Positions 1 through 6,410 of a stretch of 8,947 bases of DNA are shown one piece after another. The DNA is taken from assembly GCA_937957805.1 (NCBI GenBank), contig CALFXW010000070.1:1-8947 (forward strand). Reading direction: 5' to 3'. The number at the start of each line of letters is the position of its first letter. Position 1 is the first letter of the stretch. The translations under genes and the position numbers were made by a program. The DNA is from an uncultured Sphingopyxis sp. GTDB taxonomy: Bacteria > Pseudomonadota > Alphaproteobacteria > Sphingomonadales > Sphingomonadaceae. Below the pieces are notes generated by a model. That model saw only the letters and a list, made by a program, of their open reading frames with translations, had not been told where the DNA came from and did not search any database.

Positions 1-2
1 TC

Positions 3-212
3 GACGCCAAGGTCGCGGCGGCGACGGCGATCGACGACCGGCGTGCCGGTGAACGCACCGCGTGGTTGGCCGCGGCCCGCACCGTCACGACCGGCGCCGC
101 GGACCGCGAGGCCGCCACCGAGATCGTCCGGCAGCAGATCACGCCCTACGTCGACGCCGACATCCGCACCGAGTGGCTGGGCGCGATGCGCTCGGTGCCG
201 CTCAACGATCGG
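3..212 (+). CDS. Fragment of an unrecognised protein from a high-GC source, open at the window edge
   Basis: An open frame enters from the left edge and gives about 70 residues rich in Ala, Arg, Asp and Thr, with Trp at two places, before the sequence changes character. By hand count positions 1-180 are 75% GC, and nearly every codon ends in G or C, so this is genuinely coding in this frame. I see no recognisable domain, membrane segment or catalytic motif, and the likely helical, charged composition is not diagnostic. It runs in frame into the TonB-dependent receptor barrel that follows, but composition and content differ sharply. A TTG at 66 can be read as a start, but the frame is open upstream of it, so it is not a convincing one. 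I infer that this piece belongs to another genome and was joined here by assembly. The exact boundary is uncertain by about 10 bases. Confidence 0.5.
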
Positions 213-222
213 TCGCGCAATA
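200..222. other. Probable chimeric junction (left)
   Basis: The GC-rich codon pattern stops here. Right after it comes sequence of ordinary sphingomonad composition (AATAATATTTGG at 219-230) that encodes the RNNIWEVGGDV part of a TonB-dependent receptor. No repeat, insertion-sequence end or att-like site is visible at the join. The receptor begins in the middle of its barrel, with no plug domain, TonB box or signal peptide. That is expected of a misjoin and not of a working gene. Confidence 0.6.
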
Positions 223-1490
223 ATATTTGGGAAGTGGGCGGCGATGTGACGCGGCCCTTGGGCGGCGGCGGGATCAAGCTGGTCGGCCTGTATCGCACCA
301 GCAATTACCGTCAGAATACCGACAGTATCAGCTTTGCGGGCGGCGTGTCGCAGGGCGGCTTTTTGCAAAATGTCGCCAATCGCACCGACGAAGCGGTTGC
401 GCGACTGAGCTGGAGCCATGGTAATCTGGGCGGCTGGAGCATTGAGGTGGGTGCCGAAGGTGCATTCAACCGGCTCGACAGCGATGTCGCCTTTTTCAAC
501 ATATTGCCCAATGGCAGTCTGGTTTCGGTGCCGCTGGACATCGATAATGCAGTGGTCAGCGAATATCGCGGCGAAATATTCGTCAATGGCGGGCGCGCGA
601 TTGCCGATAATCTGCGGCTCGATCTGGGATTGAACGCTGAATTTTCGCGCCTTACCGTGACGGGCGATGCCGACGAAGAACGCAGTCTGCGTTTCCTGAA
701 ACCGCGTATCGCGCTCGACTGGCGTTTGGGTAATGGCTGGCGCATCCAGAATATTCTCACCCGCACGGTTGCGCAGCTCAATTTCGATGATTTTGTTGGC
801 GCGGCCGATATTGGCAATGACCGGGTTGATGGCGGCAATGCGGACCTATTGCCCCAGCGCGCATGGGAATATCGCCTGACCATCGAACGCCCGATATTGG
901 GCGATGGGCGGGTGCAGTTTGGCCTTGCCTATGACCGGATATCGCTGTTGCAGGACAGGGTGCCCTTATTGTCGGGCGGCGATGCGCCGGGCAATTTGGG
1001 GACGGGAACATCGTTCCAATTGTCCACCAACCTTGACTTGCCGCTGGCGCGATTGGGGCTGAATGGCGTGCGCTTCACCTTTAATGGCGATGTTGGCAAA
1101 ACAAATGTTCGCGACCCTTATACGGGCGAAGGACGGCAATTTTCCTTTTCCAATGATTGGAATATGGAATTTGGCTTGCGCCATGATGTGCGCAGCTTTG
1201 CCTGGGGGGTGGATATGCACCTCCACCCGCGTAACGCCGTTTTTCGGCGTAACGAGATTGATGGGTTCAGGCCGCGCTACCCCGAACTTAATGTCTTTGC
1301 AGAGGCGCGCTTTACCCCGCGCACCACGCTGCGGCTCGATGTCCAAAATATCAACGATGCGCCGGGCACGCGCATCCGTACATTTTTTGCGCCCGACCGC
1401 AGCAACCGCGTGCCCAATGCCGTCGAAGTGCGCGAACGTAACACCCATGTTTCGATGTTCCTGACGCTCCGTCACAGCTTTGGCGGTTAG
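213..1490 (+). CDS. TonB-dependent receptor, C-terminal beta-barrel only (5' truncated)
   Basis: About 425 residues of an outer-membrane beta-barrel. It shows alternating hydrophobic/polar strands, many aromatic girdle residues, and segments typical of sphingomonad TonB-dependent receptors: GGDVTRPLGGGGIKLVGLYR near the start, FLKPRIALDWRLGNGWRIQN in the middle, and LRLDVQNINDAPGTRIR near the end. It closes with MFLTLRHSFGG, where the Phe near the C-terminus fits the outer-membrane protein signature. Such receptors import siderophores, vitamin B12 or glycans using TonB energy, but the substrate cannot be told from the barrel. The signal peptide, TonB box and plug (usually the first 200-300 residues) are absent because the sequence upstream of about position 213 is foreign. 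The TAG stop lies 132 bases before rplM on the same strand. The family call is firm; the 5' boundary is approximate. Confidence 0.8.
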   Translation, partial: SRNNIWEVGGDVTRPLGGGGIKLVGLYRTSNYRQNTDSISFAGGVSQGGFLQNVANRTDEAVARLSWSHGNLGGWSIEVGAEGAFNRLDSDVAFFNILPNGSLVSVPLDIDNAVVSEYRGEIFVNGGRAIADNLRLDLGLNAEFSRLTVTGDADEERSLRFLKPRIALDWRLGNGWRIQNILTRTVAQLNFDDFVGAADIGNDRVDGGNADLLPQRAWEYRLTIERPILGDGRVQFGLAYDRISLLQDRVPLLSGGDAPGNLGTGTSFQLSTNLDLPLARLGLNGVRFTFNGDVGKTNVRDPYTGEGRQFSFSNDWNMEFGLRHDVRSFAWGVDMHLHPRNAVFRRNEIDGFRPRYPELNVFAEARFTPRTTLRLDVQNINDAPGTRIRTFFAPDRSNRVPNAVEVRERNTHVSMFLTLRHSFGG

Positions 1491-1525
1491 GGCAAAAGCA
1501 TCACGGTATCATAATACCCGTTTAC

Positions 1526-1558
1526 AAAGCCGCGCATTGCTTGACTTTGCGCGGCTTT
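1526..1558 (+). terminator. Inverted repeat, weak terminator overlapping a possible rplM promoter
   Basis: AAAGCCGCGC (1526-1535) and GCGCGGCTTT (1549-1558) form a perfect 10-bp stem with a 13-base loop. It lies 36 bases after the receptor stop codon, but only TTTAT follows, so it is a poor U-tract. The loop and right arm contain CTTGACT (1540-1546), a good alphaproteobacterial -35 element. No convincing -10 is visible 16-18 bases further on. The site may therefore be a receptor terminator, part of the rplM promoter region, or both. Confidence 0.4.
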
Positions 1559-1610
1559 ATCGTCATTGGGCGCGCTTCGTCGTCCGGATCAACGGGCGGT
1601 TCATCGCAAA

Positions 1611-1616
1611 AAGGAA
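1611..1616 (+). promoter_or_regulatory. Ribosome binding site that fixes the GTG start of rplM
   Basis: AAGGAA ends six bases before the GTG at 1623-1625. This supports GTG as the L13 start over an upstream in-frame ATG at 1566, which has no comparable site and would add residues not found in L13 proteins. Confidence 0.65.
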
Positions 1617-1622
1617 TGCCCA

Positions 1623-2102
1623 GTGAAGGCGCTCAGCAAAGTGACGCGGTCGGCCAACGCCGCCAGCGTGGAAAAGAAATGGGTGTTGATCGACGCCGAC
1701 GGTCTGGTCGTCGGGCGCGTCGCCACCATCATCGCCAATATATTGCGCGGCAAAACCAAGCCGAGCTTTACCCCGCACGCCGATTGCGGTGACAATGTCA
1801 TTGTCATCAACGCCGACAAGGTGCGTTTCACCGGCAATAAGCTGGCCGACAAGGTCTATTATAAGCACACCGGCTATGCGGGCGGGATCAAGGGCATCAC
1901 CGCTGCCAAGGTGCTGGAAAGCCGCTTCCCCGAACGCGTGCTCGAAAAAGCCGTCGAACGGATGGTGCCGCGCGGCCCGCTCGGTCGTCAGCAGATGCGC
2001 AACCTGCGCGTTTTTGCGGGCAGCGAACATCCGCATGCTGCGCAGAACCCCGAAATCCTCGACGTCGCGGCGATGAACCGCAAGAATAAGGTGGGTGCAT
2101 AA
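1623..2102 (+). CDS. rplM: 50S ribosomal protein L13
   Basis: 159 residues from a GTG start, beginning MKALSKVTRSANAASVEKKW, the usual alphaproteobacterial L13 N-terminus. L13 is an early-assembling protein of the large ribosomal subunit that binds 23S rRNA. Family hallmarks seen in order are LIDADGLVVGRVATIIANIL, the HADCGDNVIVINADKV segment, YYKHTGYAGGIK, ERMVPRGPLGRQQMRNLRVF and the end DVAAMNRKNKVGA. Length matches the family, which is about 140-160 residues in this class. The stop codon overlaps the start of rpsI (TAATG, shared base 2102), so the two are almost certainly co-transcribed and translationally linked, as in most bacteria. In E. coli the L13 protein represses its own operon; nothing here shows whether that holds in this organism. 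Confidence 0.97.
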   Translation: MKALSKVTRSANAASVEKKWVLIDADGLVVGRVATIIANILRGKTKPSFTPHADCGDNVIVINADKVRFTGNKLADKVYYKHTGYAGGIKGITAAKVLESRFPERVLEKAVERMVPRGPLGRQQMRNLRVFAGSEHPHAAQNPEILDVAAMNRKNKVGA

Positions 2103-2599
2103 TGTCCGACACCGTCAACACACTCGCCGATCTGGGTGAAATCGCTGCCGGTGGCGAAGCCACCACCGCCAACGTCGCGCCGACACCGCTGCGCGAACAG
2201 CAGATCGACAAGCAGGGCCGCGCCTATGCCACCGGTCGCCGCAAAAACGCTATTGCGCGCGTCTGGTTAAAGCCGGGCAGCGGCAAGGTGACCGTCAATG
2301 GCCGCGACCAGAGCGTCTATTTCGCGCGCCCGACGCTGCGCCTCATCCTCAACCAGACGTTTCAGGTTGCCGGGCGTGAAGGGCAATATGATGTGGTCGC
2401 CACGGTAAAGGGCGGCGGCCTGTCGGGTCAGGCGGGCGCGGTCAAGCATGGCATCGCCCAGGCACTGACCCGTTATGAACCGGCGCTGCGCAGCGCGGTC
2501 AAGGCGGCAGGTTTCCTGACCCGCGACAGCCGCGTGGTCGAACGCAAGAAATATGGCCGGGCCAAGGCGCGCCGCAGCTTCCAATTCTCGAAGCGTTAA
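2102..2599 (+). CDS. rpsI: 30S ribosomal protein S9
   Basis: 165 residues. The first 35 or so (rich in Ala, Thr and Glu) are the N-terminal extension common in alphaproteobacterial S9. The conserved core starts at AYATGRRKNAIARVWLKPG and runs through VTVNGRD, YDVVATVKGGGLSGQAGAVK, HGIAQAL and FLTRDSRVVERKKYGRAKAR. It ends in SFQFSKR, the C-terminal tail that reaches toward the P-site tRNA in the small subunit. AAGGTGG at 2088-2094 lies 7 bases before the ATG, inside the end of rplM. The gene is the second of the rplM-rpsI operon and is followed 35 bases later by a strong terminator. There are no frameshifts or odd codons. Confidence 0.97.
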   Translation: MSDTVNTLADLGEIAAGGEATTANVAPTPLREQQIDKQGRAYATGRRKNAIARVWLKPGSGKVTVNGRDQSVYFARPTLRLILNQTFQVAGREGQYDVVATVKGGGLSGQAGAVKHGIAQALTRYEPALRSAVKAAGFLTRDSRVVERKKYGRAKARRSFQFSKR

Positions 2600-2634
2600 G
2601 CAGCCCGCCGCGAACCGGCACAGGCAGATTTGGG

Positions 2635-2664
2635 AAAGGGCGGTCGATTTGGCCGCCCTTTTTT
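2635..2664 (+). terminator. Rho-independent terminator of rplM-rpsI
   Basis: AAAGGGCGG (2635-2643) pairs perfectly with CCGCCCTTT (2653-2661) around a 9-base loop, and the T-run spans 2659-2664. It sits 36 bases past the rpsI stop, which makes it the expected operon end. Confidence 0.85.
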
Positions 2665-2754
2665 ATGCGCCATTTCAACATATACGCAGGGCATAGTGTT
2701 GCATTATTGCCATTTGCACTTGGCTAATCTGCCTTTTACTTTCCCCGCCTGTTT

Positions 2755-2815
2755 GCGGCGATTCTCCCCCACCCATGTCCTTATGGGTCGGCAATCGCCG
2801 CATCTTGGGGAGGAT
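2755..2815 (+). promoter_or_regulatory. Structured 5' leader with two competing stems, one covering the Shine-Dalgarno sequence
   Basis: Fold A pairs GCGGCGATT (2755-2763) with AATCGCCGC (2793-2801), a perfect 9-bp stem that leaves the Shine-Dalgarno GGGGAGGA (2807-2814) free. Fold B pairs ATTCTCCCC (2761-2769) with GGGGAGGAT (2807-2815). That gives 9 bp with one G-U pair and buries the whole Shine-Dalgarno sequence. The two share bases 2761-2763, so they cannot fully coexist. Both enclose a small hairpin, ACCCAT (2771-2776) with ATGGGT (2783-2788). The arrangement suggests translational control of the autotransporter, for example a thermosensor or ligand switch. The transcription start is unknown. 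Only a weak promoter candidate is visible upstream (TTGCAT at 2699-2704 and GCTAAT at 2723-2728). Pairings are seen directly; regulation is inferred. Confidence 0.4.
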
Positions 2816-2817
2816 AT

Positions 2818-5800
2818 ATGCATAATATGATTCACTGGCCGCTGCGCCGGTCGCTGCTGCTCGGAACCGTTGCTTTTGCGGGCATCTGTGTGGCGAGCCC
2901 TGCATTGGCGAATGATGGCGGGGCGAATGATGGTGGCTTTGTCGGCACCACCAGTCCCGATGCGCAGTCGGGCCTTGTGTCAATTGCCGCGCCCACCCCG
3001 CAGGTCGGCAATATTGCCTATGTCGCCCCCGAAGCGCAGGTGAATGTCGGCGTTACCGGCCCTGTCGATACCAACCATGTCGATGCGGTCACCCCCGAAC
3101 CCCAGATTTCGATTGCCGATCCGCAGACGCCGACGACGGCGCGCGATCCGGTCAACATCACCGGCATCAGCCAGATGGTCATTGACGCAGGCGGCGGCAG
3201 CGTCGGCCTTTGCACCGCAACCCTCATCAACCCGCGCACCGTCATTCTGGCAGCGCACTGCGTCAATTCGCGTGCCGCCAATGCCTATGGTTCGGGGTCG
3301 GGCGGCACCGCCATTGGCTTTGGTTTTGAAACCAACACCCGCGCCAATGGCCCGGGGCAGGTCGATGAACTGGTGCAATGGCTGTTCGGCGGCCATCAGA
3401 CCAATTTGGTGCAGGCATTTTATAACGCCAATTATGTCGCCTATAATCAATTTTCACTGGAGCCGGAGGCGCGCAGCTTCCTTTATGGTGACGTTGCGCT
3501 GGCAACGCTCGACACGCCAGCGGCCAATATCCCGACATGGGCTTTGCTGTTTTCGCCGCTCCCCGACCCCGGCGCCATTGGCGCAGCGGGCACCGGCTAT
3601 AATGTCGGCATCGCGGGTTATGGCCGCAACGGCACCGGCACGGCGGGTACGGGCGGGATTGATTTTCGCCGTCGCGCCGCGGAAAATGTGCTCGGCGCAC
3701 TGACCGACCTTGTCACCTTTGAAAGCTTTTTGTTCGGGAGCCCGTCTGATCCGACGCTGACGCAAAATCTCTATTTCCTCGATTTCGATGACCCATTGCG
3801 CGGGTTTGGCGGCGCCAGCCCCTTTGACTTCAACGCCTTCCGTGACAATGCGCGCGTGCGGGCAGACGGCACCCCGACCGAAGGGATTACGGCGAGCGGC
3901 GATTCGGGCGGCCCGCTGATCCTGCAAAATTTCTCCCGCCAATTTGTCATCGGCGTGCTGTCGGGTGGCTATACCCGCTTTTTTGGCGGTCAGCCGGCGA
4001 ACAGCTATGGCACGGTCAGCTTTTACCAGCCCCTCTATCTTTATTGGGACTGGATTGCTGCCAACAACCCCTATCATTATGTGTCGGCAACGGCAGGTGA
4101 TGGGCAATGGACCGACCCGACCCATTGGGTGACGACGCTTGACCCGTCCTATTATATTCTGTCGGGCGGCGCGCCGGTCAACGGCATCCCGACCAATCCG
4201 GGCGAACAGAAAAATGGCACCAGCGGCGATTTTGGTCAGGCCTGTTTCCAGACCACATCGTCGAGCGATTGCCTCGACCTCGCCACCGGTGCGGTAACGT
4301 CCAACGGTAACCCGATCGGCACGGCGGCCAGCCAACCGGCACAGGTGGCGATTGCCAGCAATGGCAGCGGCTTTGTCTCGGCCACCGGGGCGGTGCGCGA
4401 ATCGCAAGCAGGCGGGCAGGTGCAGATGGCGCTGCCCGTCGCAACGCTGGCCAATGGCCTGCCGGGCGCATCGGGTTTTGTGCCCAATAATGCCGACCCT
4501 GATCGTCTGGCGAGCATCCAGGGTCGTTATTTCGACGTGACGTTGGCCGCGACGGGGACAACCACCCTGTCGGGTGCGAACATCACCATTGACCGTTTGA
4601 CCATCGGCACCGGCGGTGCGCGTCTTGTCATTGACACTGGCGCATCGCTCTCGACGCTGATCAACACCACCCAGCTTGCCGGTTTCGTCACCGTCAACGG
4701 GACGCTGAGCAGCGTGGGCGATTATAGCCTGATGGGTGGCGGGCTGATGGGTTCGGGGCGGATTAACGCACCCTTCCTGACCAGCATTACCGGGCAGATT
4801 GCGCCCGGCACGACAACGACGATCGGCACCTTGACCGTGGGGGGTAATGTCGTCCTCTCCTCGGCCAGCGGGCTGTTCATCAACATCGGCCCCAATGGTA
4901 CGTCGGATCGTCTGGTGATTGTCGCTAATGGGACGAGCACTGGCGCGGCCAGCCTGGGGGGTGGCCTCACCTTCCAGCCGGTCGCGGGCTATCGTCCGAC
5001 CTTCAACGACAGCTTCACCATTTTGACGGCGGCGGGCGGGCGCACCGGCACCTTTACCACCACCGCATTTTCGGCGATCCTGTCGCCGCAGCTGACCTAT
5101 AGCGCCAATGCGGTGACGGTGCGGATTGCCGCTGCAACCTATGCCAGCGTCATCAACACCGGATCGCCGATTCAGCAGGCCTATGCCCAATTGCTCGACC
5201 AAAATCGCAGCAATTATGCCGAACTCGCCGATGTTTATGGTGATCTCGATATGCTGAGCGCCACGGCCATTCGCGCGAATCTGGAGGCGCTGGCCCCGCA
5301 AAATATCCCGCTCGTCGGGGATCTTGGCCGGGCGTCGAGCGATGTGCTCTCCTCCTTCATTCGTCAGCGTATCGCCAATGCCAATGGCGCACGCGGCGGC
5401 GGGCGGATTGCCAGCTATGGCCAGCCCTTGCAGCTCGCCTCGCTCGCCATTTCAACGCCGATGTTGGCCGCGACCGCGACCGATGCGGGCAATGGCATGC
5501 GCATGTCCGATGGCGCCATTGCAGAGGATATGAGCATCTACCTCGCAGGTGGTTATGTAGATGGTCGCGGCACGGGTCTGCCCACCGCAACGCCGACCGG
5601 GCGCAGCAATTTCGACGGCTTCTACCTGTCCGCAGGTATGGAAAAATCGCTGGGTGAGGACAGCTTCCTCGGCCTGTCGATGGGCTATGTCGATCTGGAT
5701 GGCCGCTCGGTGGCCAGCCTTGCCACCGCTGGTGGCCGCTTGGTGCAGGGGACGCTCTATGGCGCGACCGGCCTTGGCGGCGGTATGACGCTCGATGGGC

Positions 5801-6354
5801 AGATTAGCGCCGGGCAATATCGTTCGACCACGACGCGCATCGTGCCGGTCGGCCCGTCAACCTTTACGCTGCGCGCGCAGGACAGCGTGCTCAACTTCAC
5901 CTCTGAATTGGGGCTGTCGTTCGAAGCGGGCAATGACCATGTGGCGGTGACGCCGCGTGCATCCATCCGTTACAATAGTCTGGGTTTCACCCCGACGGCG
6001 GAAAGCGGCAATGGCCCTGCGCTGCAATATGATCTGGGTAGCGTGGACAGCCTGCAGGCACGCGCGGGTTTCTCCGCCGGTCTGAAAACGGGCGGGGTGC
6101 GCCCCTTTGTCACCGCCAATCTGGTGCATGAATTTTCGGATCGTGCGGGCAGTGTTGGCGCGAACTTCCGTGGCGGCATCGGCCCGCTCGCCAGCTTTGC
6201 GCTGGCCGGCACCGATGAAAATTGGGCCGAAGTGTCGGGCGGACTGATGATCGGCACTGGCAATCTGCAAGCCTCGATCGCCGGGGAAACGACGATTTCG
6301 CGTTCGGATCTGCGCGCGACGTCGGTGCGCGGGACAATCAGCTGGCGTTTCTGA
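2818..6354 (+). CDS. Secreted S1-family serine protease autotransporter (type V secretion)
   Basis: 1178 residues. The signal peptide covers residues 1 to about 31 (basic WPLRRS, hydrophobic core, likely cleavage after SPALA). It is followed by a Pro/Gln-rich stretch with short repeats (about 46-105), then a trypsin-fold domain (about 112-415). The triad is complete: His147 in LAAHC, Asp225 in GDVALATL and Ser363 in GDSGGP. Cys132 and Cys148 match the conserved disulfide beside the active His. The passenger continues with a YHYVSATAGDGQWTDPTHW module (419-437), a possible Cys476-Cys485 pair, and a Gly/Thr/Ser-rich beta-helix region (about 560-770). A helical linker (about 783-853) precedes the autotransporter barrel (about 906-1178), which ends RGTISWRF with the terminal Phe needed for outer-membrane insertion. 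The position six before Ser363 is Ile, not the Asp of trypsins, so cleavage after Lys/Arg is not expected. The substrate is unknown. The ATG lies only 4 bases after GGAGG, and an in-frame ATG at 2827 is an alternative start. The gene stands alone between two terminators. Confidence 0.9.
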   Translation: MHNMIHWPLRRSLLLGTVAFAGICVASPALANDGGANDGGFVGTTSPDAQSGLVSIAAPTPQVGNIAYVAPEAQVNVGVTGPVDTNHVDAVTPEPQISIADPQTPTTARDPVNITGISQMVIDAGGGSVGLCTATLINPRTVILAAHCVNSRAANAYGSGSGGTAIGFGFETNTRANGPGQVDELVQWLFGGHQTNLVQAFYNANYVAYNQFSLEPEARSFLYGDVALATLDTPAANIPTWALLFSPLPDPGAIGAAGTGYNVGIAGYGRNGTGTAGTGGIDFRRRAAENVLGALTDLVTFESFLFGSPSDPTLTQNLYFLDFDDPLRGFGGASPFDFNAFRDNARVRADGTPTEGITASGDSGGPLILQNFSRQFVIGVLSGGYTRFFGGQPANSYGTVSFYQPLYLYWDWIAANNPYHYVSATAGDGQWTDPTHWVTTLDPSYYILSGGAPVNGIPTNPGEQKNGTSGDFGQACFQTTSSSDCLDLATGAVTSNGNPIGTAASQPAQVAIASNGSGFVSATGAVRESQAGGQVQMALPVATLANGLPGASGFVPNNADPDRLASIQGRYFDVTLAATGTTTLSGANITIDRLTIGTGGARLVIDTGASLSTLINTTQLAGFVTVNGTLSSVGDYSLMGGGLMGSGRINAPFLTSITGQIAPGTTTTIGTLTVGGNVVLSSASGLFINIGPNGTSDRLVIVANGTSTGAASLGGGLTFQPVAGYRPTFNDSFTILTAAGGRTGTFTTTAFSAILSPQLTYSANAVTVRIAAATYASVINTGSPIQQAYAQLLDQNRSNYAELADVYGDLDMLSATAIRANLEALAPQNIPLVGDLGRASSDVLSSFIRQRIANANGARGGGRIASYGQPLQLASLAISTPMLAATATDAGNGMRMSDGAIAEDMSIYLAGGYVDGRGTGLPTATPTGRSNFDGFYLSAGMEKSLGEDSFLGLSMGYVDLDGRSVASLATAGGRLVQGTLYGATGLGGGMTLDGQISAGQYRSTTTRIVPVGPSTFTLRAQDSVLNFTSELGLSFEAGNDHVAVTPRASIRYNSLGFTPTAESGNGPALQYDLGSVDSLQARAGFSAGLKTGGVRPFVTANLVHEFSDRAGSVGANFRGGIGPLASFALAGTDENWAEVSGGLMIGTGNLQASIAGETTISRSDLRATSVRGTISWRF
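2953..3126 (+). repeat. Degenerate 12-residue repeats in the N-terminal part of the autotransporter
   Basis: Units start exactly 12 residues apart at residues 46 (SPDAQ), 58 (APTPQ) and 70 (APEAQ). A fourth unit is at residue 92 (TPEPQ), after a 10-residue spacer. Each begins with small residue-Pro-x-x-Gln and continues with a Val/Ile-rich half. The DNA copies have diverged, so the repetition is clearest at protein level. The repeats lie between the signal peptide and the protease domain, where a propeptide or linker would be. Confidence 0.45.
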
Positions 6355-6378
6355 TCGCCAGTCAAACGGCTAAAAATG

Positions 6379-6410
6379 GGGCGGCTCCGACATGCGGGGC
6401 CGCCCTTTTT
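6379..6410. terminator. Bidirectional terminator between converging genes
   Basis: GGGCGGCTCCG (6379-6389) pairs with CGGGGCCGCCC (6395-6405), an 11-bp stem with one G-U pair and an ACATG loop. TTTTT follows at 6406-6410 for the plus-strand autotransporter. AAAAA at 6372-6376 gives the T-run for the minus strand. The TAA stop of the minus-strand phosphotransferase gene (6409-6411) lies within this structure. Confidence 0.85.

Noticed and set aside
966..1475. 169-codon minus-strand open frame inside the receptor barrel
   Set aside because: It is antisense to a recognisable outer-membrane barrel; no domain or start signal supports it.
1505..1518. GGTAT/ATACC small hairpin with CATAAT resembling a -10 element
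   Set aside because: The stem is only 5 bp, and no -35 element is found 16-18 bases upstream of CATAAT, so it is not reported as a promoter or operator.
1566..1622. Upstream ATG that would lengthen L13 by 19 residues
   Set aside because: The added residues do not resemble L13, no ribosome binding site precedes this ATG, and the GTG at 1623 has AAGGAA at good spacing and gives the usual N-terminus.
3454..5301. 615-codon open frame on the minus strand inside the autotransporter gene
   Set aside because: It lies antisense to a gene with a clear signal peptide, catalytic triad and barrel. Its translation is Arg/Gly/Ala-rich without domains, as expected when codon bias in the real gene leaves the opposite strand free of stops.
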